The notes beneath the pieces were generated by a model. That model saw nothing but the letters and a program-made list of their open reading frames with translations, did no database searches and was not told the origin of the DNA. Positions 17,509 through 26,567 of a stretch of DNA of 64,000 nt are shown here, in pieces. How positions within the stretch are numbered: the first letter of the stretch is position 1; each line of letters starts with the position of its first letter. This DNA comes from Azorinus chamasolen. Its lineage: Eukaryota > Mollusca > Bivalvia > Cardiida > Solecurtidae. Position numbers and translations under genes: made by a program. The DNA lies in the NCBI GenBank assembly GCA_963576725.1, contig OY755251.1, forward strand, positions 35,159,619 through 35,223,618, in the 5' to 3' direction.

Positions 17509-17971
17509 AATCCTATGCCTCATGAATATTCTTGTAATTAATAAAGACTATGAATTTTAATGAGATGATTTTTATTACAGTGGCATTACGAGCAACGGTT
17601 GTTTTGACCGTGATAGAAACTGTATAGAATCAGATCTGTTTTTATCTATAAACAGACAGAGCAGACCCTTATCAGACGGCTTTACCCATTCCCTCATATT
17701 GTCGTCGTTTGACGACCATGTAAAAGAGTCACTTTATGAAACCTTTGTGATAAATAGAGCATTTGCTCCTATAGGAGCAAATGCTCTATTTATCACAATG
17801 GTTTCAATCTACAAAATTCTAAAAGTTTCCTTTTCTCTAGTAAATGCTCACTTCGGAAGATTTATTTAAAGAGATAGGATCTAAAAATAGCCTATGAGGT
17901 AATGGGTAAAGGAGCAGTCGTATCTCGGTCGTCTTCGTTTGTAAAGGCGTCAATATCTGGGAGAGGGTTAA
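17509..17971. mobile_element. PAL-A1 split at its palindrome apex by PAL-B
   Basis: The left part (17509-17680) is a PAL-A1 running into its palindrome as GCAGACCCTTATCAGACGGC. The right part (17911-17971) resumes with GGAGCAGTCGTATC and ends GAGAGGGTTAA. Between them lies a complete PAL-B, so the break is at the palindrome centre. Confidence 0.85.
17681..17909. mobile_element. PAL-B inserted in a PAL-A apex
   Basis: It starts TTTACCCATTCCCTCATAT and ends GAGGTAATGGGTAAA. The palindrome (17738-17805) has a perfect apex GCTCCTATAGGAGC. The right-hand landmarks TAGATTTATTTAAAGAG and TAGCCTATGAGG are present. Confidence 0.9.
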
Positions 17972-18066
17972 TCATGCCTTTGTTATATAAAATCTTGACC
18001 ACTGAACCCATATTTTATTTTTAGCATTACATATGTCACGTTGCTCTTTAGTTTTCTTACGGCTAA

Positions 18067-18320
18067 TGAACCCTTTCCCGCATATAAACGTGTTTTCACG
18101 CATTTGCAAACATAGTAGACCCAGATCAAACGGCTACTATAGGAGCCGTCTGATTATGCAGGGTCTGCTCTGTTTGCTAATATAATTTGTAAGATCTGTT
18201 TCTTTATTTTCTAAAATGGCTATAATGTTCCATCTTCCGTATTTCATTATAACTATTTTGTCTCTGAATATTGTGTAGGTATTGACAATTTAAAGAAACA
18301 TAGAACATGGACAGAGTTAA
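18067..18320. mobile_element. PAL-A (A2, opposite orientation)
   Basis: It starts TGAACCCTTTCCCGCATAT and ends TGGACAGAGTTAA. The palindrome (18106-18177) has apex CTACTATAGGAGCC and a small insertion (TTATGCAG) in the right arm. Confidence 0.85.
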
Positions 18321-18353
18321 CTGTCCACCTGTCGATATTGTCGATCCTGTCAG

Positions 18354-18545
18354 TTAACCCTTTACGTCATTATTGTACATGTGAGAAATAAAAGTATCGT
18401 GAATAATAATTAGATGGTATATATATCAGAGAATTAAGGCCAAACAGAACAGAACAGAATCTAACCAGATACCCACTAGAGGAGCCTTCTGATCTGGATC
18501 TACTCTGTTTTCAAATGCTTCAAAATGCGTCTCTATCGAATCATG
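18354..18545. mobile_element. PAL-A (A1), degenerate
   Basis: It starts TTAACCCTTTACGTC. A decayed palindrome contains CCACTAGAGGAGCC and GATCTGGATCTACTCTG. Confidence 0.6.
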
Positions 18546-18613
18546 AATCACGGAATTGGAGTGCTATAACGGTGATACAGCCAAAGAAACAAACAACTGT
18601 TGTGTGTCTTGTA

Positions 18614-18818
18614 CAATAAAACCTGTCTAAACCGGACGTTCAATTTGGTATAATTATCGGTCTTGGAGACAGGTGGCAACTCAACGCAGGTTGAAAGTCA
18701 TACAGAAAGCTCATCTAGGAGCTTTCTGCATGACTTTCACCCTGCATTAAGCAGTCACCTGCCCCAAAAGTATCTAAATTATTCTCTACTAGAACTACGG
18801 TTTAGAGGGGTTTTACTG
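18614..18818. mobile_element. PAL-D1, complete
   Basis: It starts CAATAAAACCTGTCTAAACC and ends TAGAGGGGTTTTACTG, with TA on both sides. The core (18674-18757) has arms CAGGTGGCAACTCAACG and TTAAGCAGTCACCTG and apex CTCATCTAGGAG. Confidence 0.9.
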
Positions 18819-18828
18819 TAAATTCATA

Positions 18829-19033
18829 CAGTAACACCCTTCTAATGTGACCAGCAAAAAGGGGCATATTTCAAAGTGACAGAGGCAGGTGGTACCTTAA
18901 TGCAGGACGAAAGTTATGCAGAAAGCTCCTATCGGAGCTTTCTGCATAATTTTCGTCCTGTATTAAGCAACCACCTGCCTATAAAGACAGCCATGTGTAT
19001 TCATTAAGTGGTCGCATTAGAGAGGTTCAACTG
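18829..19033. mobile_element. PAL-D2, complete
   Basis: It starts CAGTAACACCCTTCTAATGT and ends GCATTAGAGAGGTTCAACTG, flanked by TA. The core has arms GGCAGGTGGTACCTTAATGC and apex CTCCTATCGGAG. It lies 10 bp from the PAL-D1 before it. The outer 60 bp differ from PAL-D1 while the hairpin is shared, so ends and core behave as separate modules. Confidence 0.9.
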
Positions 19034-19311
19034 TATATCCTTACACAGAGATTACAACTTCCTCCACATCTTTCATGCGGTGCAAATAACGAAGATAAGA
19101 TCTGCCAGACCATTGCCCAGGGAGCGACATCTGTTCCTGCCTCCTCCCGCTGTGTTTGCAATAAGGTGGTATACAAGGTGAACAGGTCAGCCATAATAAG
19201 CACGCAAGGATATCAATACAACCTCACTATGTACATATTCTCAGAGCTGAAGATAAGGAGCGCAATAAGCAAGGCATTGTTTTTACAAATACTATCTTGC
19301 TGCTACTCATT
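19034..19311 (+). other. Unique stretch with an exon-like frame
   Basis: The plus frame ending at 19366 stays open through this island and has an ordinary amino-acid mix with five cysteines in about 60 residues (for example SRCVCNKVVYKVN). It begins in a PAL-D and ends in a PAL-G, so as a whole it is not a gene. A buried exon is possible but unproven. Confidence 0.2.
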
Positions 19312-19557
19312 AGCTCTTTTGGCGCCAAATTCAAAAATGTCGTCTGCAATAATAATTTCATATTAAATATAATTCTAAACTAAATAATAAATATATATTA
19401 GTAAAACATTTGTTTTTATAAACTGGTATGCTTGGGCTAAAATAATACAGAAAACAGTGAAGTCCCAGGTCAGATGGCGCCTTGAAAAGGCGGCATCTGA
19501 CCTGGGACTGCACTGTTTTCAATGGTGCCAACAGGCGACATTGGCGCCGAAAGAGTA
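19312..19557. mobile_element. PAL-G
   Basis: It starts GCTCTTTTGGCGCCAAATTC and ends ATTGGCGCCGAAAGAGTA. The palindrome (19450-19520) has arms GAAAACAGTGAAGTCCCAG and apex GGCGCCTTGAAAAGGCGGC. The terminal TTAA has been lost on both sides. Confidence 0.8.
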
Positions 19558-19718
19558 TCGCTTCTATATGGCGTTTCTAAGGAGTAGCTGCAAGATATGC
19601 ATTGACTTAGAAAAAAGAGATCTTTGTATAAGTCGGCGTGCATCTGATCTACCTGTAACAGTATAATAGTTTACCTTTCCTCAACGACCAATCACAACAA
19701 GCCTACTTTTGTATGTAT

Positions 19719-19987
19719 TTAACCCTTTCCCTGCTCAATATTTATTGTAAGATATACTGACATATTGAATATAATATTAGTTTTATTAGCTGAAGTTTTA
19801 TAATGTGAACTTTTCAAGGAAAAAATAGTTATAATGAAATATTGAAGGTGGAACATAGTAACCATTTTAGAAAGTAAAGAAACAGATCTTTCAAATCCCA
19901 CACGCAAACAGAGCAGATCCTGATCAGATGGCTCTTGGTCTGATCTACTCTGTTTGCAAAGGCATTCTGTGCCTGATAAAGGGTTAA
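19719..19987. mobile_element. PAL-A (A2) with apex deletion
   Basis: It runs from TTAACCCTTTCCCTGCTC to CTGATAAAGGGTTAA. In the palindrome (19904-19957) the sequence jumps from GATGGCTC to TTGGTCTGATC, so the CTATAGGAGC apex is gone. Confidence 0.85.
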
Positions 19988-20053
19988 AACAGAAACGTCT
20001 CAAATGTGTTTCTACAAATTCAAATAATGTTTGTAATTACACTCCGCGTGCAT

Positions 20054-20265
20054 TTAACCCTTAGCCTGTTATAAACATGACGGCTGCTTAATCTCCGATA
20101 TATCACTACTTTACTAACCTCCGATGCGTTTAAGTATTTTAGAAACTATTGACCGAGTGTCAAACAGCTTGGACCCTGGTGAGACACCGAGTCACTCTGC
20201 GTCTGATCTGGATCCAAGCTATTTTCAAGTGTGAGTGAAGTTGCGTTTCGCAGGCAAATGCTTAA
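20054..20265. mobile_element. PAL-E, nearly complete
   Basis: The terminal repeats are TTAACCCTTAGCCTG and CAGGCAAATGCTTAA. These resemble the CCCTTTGC ends known from piggyBac-like elements. The palindrome (20160-20227) has outer arms CAAACAGCTTGGACCC and ATCCAAGCTATTTT and a decayed apex ACCGAGTCACTCTGC. Confidence 0.75.
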
Positions 20266-20562
20266 AGTGTTGTTTTGAAGCCTGGAGTATCGTTTAACTG
20301 TCTTAATTTAACACATCTTTTTGGAAAAAAACAACTGTTTTCTTTAGGGCTTTGTTTTCAACTGTACTGCCAATGCTAATTATTTGAATGAATGATTCCG
20401 ATGGCTCTCTGATTATTTTAATAGTCAATAAGAATTCAAAATATATTACAAACAGTGTAGACCCAGACCAAGATCTTTACTAATTTAGCTGTAGTCAACA
20501 AAATGATGTCAGTTCTGGAGATAGATAGTGTTTTAAACGCATGTGCCTAATAATCTGATAGC

Positions 20563-20752
20563 CAGAGGTCCAGATAAGATGCGTTAATTAAAACATGTTC
20601 AAGAATAACTCCTTTATTTCTCCACCAAACCCTATGCTGTGACCACTCTTTAGAATCGTCTCCAAGAGACGATTCTAAAGAGTGGTCACAACATAGGGTT
20701 TGGTGGAGAAATGACGAGTTTAGTGTTTGAGTTCGCACCGTTATCTGTTGTT
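20563..20752. mobile_element. PAL-C, complete
   Basis: It starts CAGAGGTCCAGATAAGATGC and ends TTATCTGTTGTTC. The palindrome (20616-20712) is near perfect with centre CGTCTCCAAGAGACG. Lone PAL-A arm pieces (CAAACAGTGTAGACCC at about 20450, GCAAAAAGAGTAGACC at about 20780) lie on either side. Confidence 0.85.
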
Positions 20753-20850
20753 CAGGATATTGCAGCTTTTGACACTTACTGCAAAAAGAGTAGACCTAGG
20801 GCAGAATGATGATACTCTGGTCCCGGCGAGAAAAAAAATCGATCTGAATT

Positions 20851-21183
20851 TCTGATGTAATTCGGTGTTGGCCATGGAAGAAAATGTAGAATCATATCTA
20901 TATAATCAGATTAGCAAACCTTGCAGACCCTAATAAGATGGCTGCTAGAAGAGGTCGATTCTGTATTAAGCATCTCTACCAGGTTAAGGTTGAAAAGTGT
21001 ATTATCTGTGGTCTATGGACGAGAGAAGGTTTGGCCAGGAAAGAAACTGTAAAATTTATATCTGTAGTGATTTATTTGCACACAGAGCACATTCTGATTA
21101 GACAGCTCTGTCATGCTCTGTGTGATCTCGGTCTACAATGTTTGCAAAGACGTAAAATGCATATATATGGAGTAAAGCGTTAA
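20851..21183. mobile_element. PAL-A fragments, rearranged
   Basis: A first A1 piece ends near TAGCAAACCTTGCAGACC at about 20930. After about 100 unrelated bases a second A1 piece runs from TTTGGCCAGGAAAGAAACTG to a TTAA at 21180-21183, with a palindrome at 21078-21145. Confidence 0.65.
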
Positions 21184-21453
21184 ACACAAAACATTAAGAA
21201 GGAATGTTTAATCATTGTTTTATGTCTTTAGATGTTTCTTTAATTTGTTTATTTTAGTTGTTTCAAAATATATTGAGGTTTTTTTTTAAATTCTATTTTG
21301 TATATGTTGGTTTGACTCTTATGTTCGATTCTAGCTGTCAAGTTTTCTTATCTTGGCCATACCCCTTAGGTCATTTGTTTTCTCATATAGGCCTACCTAC
21401 ATGTTTAATTTATTTTGATATAAATTTATGTTTTACAATTTTCTCTCCTATAG

Positions 21454-21575
21454 AATGCGATGCACAATTCCATGGATTACACTGTTACTATTGTAATAAT
21501 GAATCAGGCGTTAAATCAAATAAACCAGATTTTAGACATCACATGTTACATAGAGCTACAGTAAACCCCCTCTAA
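21454..21575 (+). CDS. Possible exon, C2H2 zinc-finger-like
   Basis: A pyrimidine-rich tract ending TTTTCTCTCCTATAG (to 21453) looks like a splice acceptor. The frame that follows encodes about 35 residues with CYYC and, 14 residues on, HHMLH. That spacing fits a C2H2-type zinc finger slightly longer than the standard x12 loop. A PAL-D terminal repeat starts at 21559, immediately downstream, and the frame stops inside it, so a real exon would have lost its donor. It may be a pseudo-exon or chance. No other exon of the same gene was found in the window. Confidence 0.25.
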
Positions 21576-21683
21576 TGCAACCAACAAAAAAGGGCATAAT
21601 TCACAGTGACAAAGGCAGGTGGTAGCTTAAAAAAAGACAGCCATGTTTATTCATTACGTGGTCGCATTAGAGGGGTTTAACTG
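21559..21683. mobile_element. PAL-D2 lacking its hairpin
   Basis: It starts CAGTAAACCCCCTCTAATGC and ends GGTCGCATTAGAGGGG then TTTAACTG. After GGCAGGTGGTAGCTTAA the sequence jumps to AAGACAGCCATG, so the whole palindrome has been deleted. Confidence 0.85.
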
Positions 21684-21820
21684 GTACAGATAAAGGAGCG
21701 TACCCAATTTATAAAAAAAAACACCATTTCTCCACTTAAAAGTTTACATCTAGATGAGAGTCCAAGTAACTCGGCGTCACTTCAGGATCAAAGCTACGTC
21801 ACTTCCGGATCAAAGCTGTC
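21684..21820. mobile_element. PAL-C/PAL-E junction
   Basis: A PAL-C left end (TACAGATAAAGGAGCGTACC to CATTTCTCCAC) passes at TTAA into PAL-E-like sequence (CATCTAGATGAGAGTCC, AGTAACTCGGCGTCAC). The right arm block CACTTCMGGATCAAAGCT occurs twice. Confidence 0.6.
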
Positions 21821-21948
21821 CACGTGACCAATATTGTTTTCAAAACCATGCGTTTCAATAGCTTCTCAAATCTGGATCTGGTTCAAGCAGTCAACATTGT
21901 ACCAGATCATACTCTTGATCTGACACTTCCTTTTACAACGACTAAGGA

Positions 21949-22204
21949 TTAACCCTTTCCCTGTTCTACGTTTAATTCAAATTTCAAAACCTGCTGAATA
22001 TTCATGGAAAATGTAGTGAAAATATAGTTACAACGAAATATGGAAGATGGAACATTGTAGCAATTTTAGAAAGTATAGAAACACATCTGCTCCTTTAGCA
22101 AACAGAGCATACCCTGGTTAGACGGCTCCTATAGGAGCCGTCTGATCTGGGTCTACTCTGTTTGCAAATGCGTGAAAACACGTTTATACGAAGGAAAGGG
22201 TTAA
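21949..22204. mobile_element. PAL-A (A2), type copy
   Basis: A complete element runs from TTAACCCTTTCCCTGTTC to AAGGAAAGGGTTAA. The palindrome at 22098-22165 has apex GGCTCCTATAGGAGCC. One arm reads GAGCATACCCTGG and the other, complemented, GAGTAGACCCAGA. The AG-T-AG against AG-C-AG and CCAGATC against CCTGATC differences recur in most copies. As RNA it would fold into one stem with almost no loop. Confidence 0.92.
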
Positions 22205-22368
22205 AACTAAACAAGACGCACAGTTTTTGGCTAGCTTCATGTCTAACAGCCTTCCAAAGGAAACTACACTATCGAGACAGATGTTTCTCTTTGCGAGAAA
22301 TAAAACTTATTTGTGACTCTGAAAATCGATTGGAGCAGATATTAAAACAGCTGCAAACTGATACAGAC

Positions 22369-22545
22369 ATTAAAGATACATGTATGAAGATACATGCCTT
22401 AAGGATACATGTATGAAGATACAGACAATGAAAATACATATCTAAAGATACGGGCATTAAAGGTATACATGTATCAAGATACAGACAATGAAAATACATG
22501 TATGAAGATGCGGACTAAAAATATATATGTATGAAGATACATGAT
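22369..22545. repeat. Minisatellite, about 30-bp unit
   Basis: Imperfect repeats of a block containing GATACATGTATGAAGATAC and GACAATGAAAATACAT recur about six times. Confidence 0.75.
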
Positions 22546-22587
22546 CACAGGCATGCACGGTAGAATCCCTATATTTATTGCTGCCAT

Positions 22588-22654
22588 TTAATTCTTTACT
22601 TCATGAAAGTTCATGTAGGCAATAGTGACATCATTAGTATTAATCAGATGATTG
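22588..22654. mobile_element. PAL-A (A1) left end, truncated by satellite
   Basis: TTAATTCTTTACTTCATG to AATCAGATGATTG is a clear A1 left end. It stops where the 30-bp satellite begins. Confidence 0.75.
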
Positions 22655-24040
22655 CCGTATCCGCGTAAATGTTCTTTACTATTGTCATATCCGCGCAAAG
22701 GTTCTGTACTATTGTCATATCCGCGTTAGTTTCGACAGTATTGCGATATCTCCGTAAAGTTTCTGTACTCTTCCTCTATTGTCAAGTTTCTGTACCATTG
22801 CCTTATCACCGTAAAGTTTCTGCACTATTGTCATATCCGCATAAATTTCCTGTACTATTGTCATATTCGCGTAAAGTTAATATACTATTTTCATATTAGC
22901 GTAAAGCTTCTTCTATTGTCATATCTGCGTACTATTGTCACACTTGGGTAAAGTGGCTGTACTGTTGACATATCCGCGTGAAGTACCGGTTCTATTTTCA
23001 TATGGGCGTTAGGTTTCTGTACTATTATCCTATTACCGTAAAGTCTCTGTATTATTACCATAACGAAATGTGTCTATGCTCTTGTCCTATCACCGTAAAG
23101 TTTCTTAAACTTTGCACTATTGCTCAATCTCCATAACAGGACTGTACTATTGCCATATCGCCATAATAGGACTGTACTATTGCCCTACCCCCATAACAGG
23201 ACTGTACTATAGCCCTGTCTCCATAATAGGACTGTACTATAGCCCTATCTCCATAATAGGACTGTACTATTACCCTATCTCAATAATAGGACTGTACTAT
23301 AGCCCTATCTCCATAATAGGACTGTACTATTACCCTATCTCAATAATAGGACTGCACTGTTGCCATATCGCCATAATAGGACTGTACTATTGCCCTACCC
23401 CCATAACAGGACTGTACTATTGCCATATCGCCATAATAGGACTGTACTATTGCCATATCTCCATAATAGGACTGTACTATTACCCTATCTCAATAATAGG
23501 ACTGTACTGTTGCCATATCGCCATAATAGGACTGTACTATTGCCCTACCCCCATAACAGGACTGTACTATTGCCATATCGCCATAATAGGACCGTACTAT
23601 TGCCATATCGCCATAATGGGACTGTACTATTGCCCTACCCCCATAACAGGACTGTACTATTGCCATATCGCCATAATAGGACTGTACTATTGCCCTACCT
23701 CCATAACAGGACTGTACTGTTGCCATATCGCCATAATAGGACTGTACTATTGCCCTACCCCCATAACAGGACTGTACTGTTGCCATATCGCCATAATAGG
23801 ACTGTACTATTGCCCTACCCCCATAACAGGACTGTACTGTTGCCATATCGCCATAATAGGACTGTACTGTTGCCATATCGCCATAATAGGACTGTACTAT
23901 TGCCCTACCCCCATAACAGGACTATACTATTGTCCTATCTCAATAATAGGACTGTACTATAGCCTATCATCATAAGATTGCCCTATCATCATACAATATT
24001 CGTACTACTGTCCTATCTCGGTAAAATTGATGTACTGTTT
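22655..24040. repeat. 30-bp satellite array
   Basis: About 45 monomers of 30 bp (core GGACTGTACTATTGCC followed by ATATCGCCATAAT). The flanks (22655-23110 and 23976-24040) are diverged, with CCGCGTAAAG in place of CGCCATAATAG. The centre (23112-23975) is highly uniform and forms 60-bp dimers alternating CATATCGCCATAATAG and CCTACCCCCATAACAG. Because 30 is a multiple of 3, long open frames of 287, 200 and 128 codons appear. They are artefacts of the repeat. Confidence 0.95.
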
Positions 24041-24212
24041 CAAACGAGTCTTGTGATACGTGGGGGAGAGGTTAGGGAAAGTGTATTGTATGATATAAAA
24101 CTCACTATGTTATTCGTTTCCTCACTGTGAAAAATTAATGTGTGTTCAAAATTGAATATGTTGCATTTTTGACTAATTCCGATTAGACTTTTGATAAACT
24201 ATTGGCCGAGTG

Positions 24213-24279
24213 TCAAACAGCTTGGATCCTAGTGAGATGCCAAGTTACTCTGAGTCCCATCTGGACCCAAGCTGTTTGC
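24213..24279. mobile_element. PAL-E palindrome
   Basis: TCAAACAGCTTGGATCC pairs with GGACCCAAGCTGTTTG. The apex has decayed to CCAAGTTACTCTG. The right end of the element may be the GGGAAAGGGTTATAA at about 24378. Confidence 0.75.
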
Positions 24280-24487
24280 AAAAGCGATTCAAGTCGCGGA
24301 TATTGTGATAAGGCCTGAGTCTATTATTTGAAAACGAGATTGTAATATTGATTGGCAGATATAGAATAAAAATGTGGGAAAGGGTTATAAACAAAAAATA
24401 TCATCTACAAAATAAAGAGACAGCACTATCGACCAGGACAAATATTAAGAGTACGTGTACAGCTGTCCAATATATTATTTGAATCTA

Positions 24488-24690
24488 CAGTAAAACCCCG
24501 CTAATGCGACCACCTGAAAGAGCTATACTTATGGGTGTTCGATACAGGTGGTAGCTTAATGCTGGACAAAAGTAATGCAGAAAGCTCCTAGAGGAGCTTT
24601 CTGCATTACTTTTGTCCTGCATTAAGCAACAACCTGCTTATAAAGACATCCATGTTTTTATTAAGTGGTCGCATTAGAGGGGTTCTACTG
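24488..24690. mobile_element. PAL-D2, complete
   Basis: It starts CAGTAAAACCCCGCTAATGC and ends CGCATTAGAGGGG then TTCTACTG, between TA dinucleotides. The core (24546-24632) is nearly perfect: arms CAGGTGGTAGCTTAATGC and apex CTCCTAGAGGAG. Confidence 0.93.
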
Positions 24691-24745
24691 TACATGTAAG
24701 ATACAGTTAGAACGCTTTACAACCGTCACACAAGATAACTTTATC

Positions 24746-24903
24746 TTTACCCTCTACCTGACGAATATTCATATCAGAAATAAACGACTATGAATATTGA
24801 TTAGATGCATTTGGTAAATAACATACGAACGCAGAAATGTTTGGTTATGGCAGAAACTGTACAATTAGATCTATATAGTTCCATAAGCAATCCGAGTAGA
24901 CCA
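24746..24903. mobile_element. PAL-A (A1), left half cut by element H
   Basis: It starts TTTACCCTCTACCTGACG and runs into the palindrome as GCAATCCGAGTAGACCAG, where an H terminus follows. No right half is present. Confidence 0.75.
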
Positions 24904-25000
24904 GGGCCCGTGTTCATTAAGCTCCTAAGGAGAAACTTAGCAATCAGAGTAGACCAGGGCCCGTATTCATTAAGCTCCTAAGGAGAAACTTAAGAAAATT
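24886..25000. repeat. Direct duplication of about 53 bp at the A1/H junction
   Basis: The block from AGCAATCCGAGTAGACC through GGGCCCGTGTTCATTAAG to AGGAGAAACTTA occurs twice in a row. This duplicates the junction between the PAL-A arm and the H terminus. Confidence 0.85.
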
Positions 25001-25210
25001 CGTTAATTTCTTGAATACTCCTTAGTCCTGTAAAATCAATATAAGCAAAAATATAAAATATATTTCAGAAAATATATATTCAACTAAATATTCTAGAAGT
25101 CATGGAATGAAAATTTACTCGATAGTTTTGCTACAGATGCAGACAGAAATATTTTCCTGAAGTTGTCCTAAGGTTGAACTATTCCTAAGGAGCTTTATGA
25201 ATATGGGCCC
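24957..25210. mobile_element. H element, complete
   Basis: It has 28-bp terminal inverted repeats, GGGCCCGTATTCATTAAGCT on the left and AGCTTTATGAATATGGGCCC on the right. CTCCTAAGGAG lies inside each end, so each terminus contains a small palindrome. The interior is non-coding. The superfamily is not assigned. Confidence 0.85.
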
Positions 25211-25402
25211 AGAACTACAAATAAAGGTGCGTACTCAAATACTAAAATCGTCACTTTTCCACCAAACACTTTGGTGTGACCATTCTTTAGAATCGTCTGG
25301 AAGAGACGATTCTAAAGAGTGGTAACAACATAGAGTTTGTTGGAGAAATGAAGAAGTTATTCCTGAAAATGTTTTAATTTACGCATCTTATCTGGACATC
25401 TT
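25211..25402. mobile_element. PAL-C, complete
   Basis: It starts AGAACTACAAATAAAGGTGC and ends CTTATCTGGACATCT. The palindrome (25252-25349) has centre GTCTGGAAGAGAC. It abuts the H element directly. Confidence 0.85.
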
Positions 25403-25462
25403 GAGTGGACCCAGTCAGGACGGCTCATACAAGGGCCGAATGATCTGGATCTTCTCTGCTTA
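25403..25462. mobile_element. PAL-A palindrome remnant
   Basis: GTGGACCCAGTCAGGACGGC and CGAATGATCTGGATCTTCTC are decayed PAL-A arms round CATACAAGGGCC. Confidence 0.5.
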
Positions 25463-25638
25463 CAATGTCGCTAAAGTGTGTATCTAGGGTATACATTGTT
25501 TAAGCACATTACTGGCGAGTTCTCAACTACATTCGCAAACAATTTTGCGATGAGAAGTCGAGACATATGCTGCCTTATCTTGACCCGAAATAGTTAACAC
25601 TGGTTGTAGTTTAGTAGAGACTCAGCCAAATACTTGTT

Positions 25639-25888
25639 TTAATCTTTTGTCTTATACAAGCGCGTTTTATGCCTTTGCAAACAGAGTAGACCTAGACCAG
25701 ACGGTCCAAATAGGAGCCGTCTGATCAGGGTCTGCTCTGATTGCTTTTGAAATTATATAGATCTTATTCTTAAATTTCTACCATTGCCAAACATCCTTTT
25801 GTTTATATGACATAATCAAAAATATTCAGCCAATAAATATTCGTGAATTATATTATTCTTGCCTGAATATTCATGAAGCAAACGTTAA
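25639..25888. mobile_element. PAL-A (A1), complete
   Basis: It runs from TTAATCTTTTGTCTTAT to ATGAAGCAAACGTTAA. The palindrome is at 25677-25744 with apex TCCAAATAGGAGCC. Confidence 0.88.
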
Positions 25889-26069
25889 AATAGGACAGCT
25901 GGAAGATGCGACAATGTACAGTGCATAGTAAAGGATAGACAGACTTCGAGGCCAGATTTGTTTCCTGTTATCGATTTTTCACCCGGGATCTTCAGTAGAT
26001 ATCCACCATGATTAACGCGACATGAGAAGAAACAAACAGTCTCGGAAAACAAATAAGACAGGCTTGATA

Positions 26070-26330
26070 ACGACGTCTCGCTTTTAAAGTTTGATTGAAG
26101 GTTTTTGGGGCGAGCCGTGCTCACAGGTAGCCGTGCCGCTTTTAAAGTTTGATTTAAGTTTTGTTGGCAAGTAGGCATGTCGCTTTTTTAGATTGACGAG
26201 TTTTTGGCAATCTTAATAAATACGTCTCGCTTTTGTTTGGGCGAGTCATGCTCACAGGTAACCGTCTCGCTTTTAAAGTGTGATAAAGGTTTATTTGATG
26301 ATCCGGGCTCACAGATAGCCGTGTGAAACT
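26070..26330. repeat. Degenerate repeat with CGCTTTTAAAGT and GTGCTCACAGGTA blocks
   Basis: The motif CGCTTTT(AAAGTTTGAT) recurs five times at irregular spacing of about 40-60 bp. It is interleaved with GAGCCGTGCTCACAGGTA-like blocks seen three times. Two minus-strand frames (97 and 63 codons) cross it and look repeat-derived. Confidence 0.6.
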
Positions 26331-26349
26331 GACTTTGCAATGTTTTATG

Positions 26350-26400
26350 CAATAAAACGCCTCTAAATTGGACGTTCAACTTATCTTCTGGGCTTTTTCA
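26350..26400. mobile_element. PAL-D1 terminal repeat, isolated
   Basis: CAATAAAACGCCTCTAAATT followed by GGACGTTCAACTTA is a PAL-D1 left end. No core follows. Confidence 0.55.
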
Positions 26401-26567
26401 GCGTAAACCATAAAAACAGAAAAACAGGTTTACTAAAACAAATAACAAATGTATGGCTGAGGTTAAGGAATAAAATCCAATGAAATCTACACTTAAATAA
26501 TTTATCAACGTTAATTTGGAATTGTACACCTTTTGTGTATAGATTTCCGTATGTACTTGTTCTAATT

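Noticed and set aside
23112..23975. Open frames of 287, 200 and 128 codons
   Set aside because: They follow from a 30-bp satellite whose period is divisible by three. All are 10-residue repeats, present on both strands.
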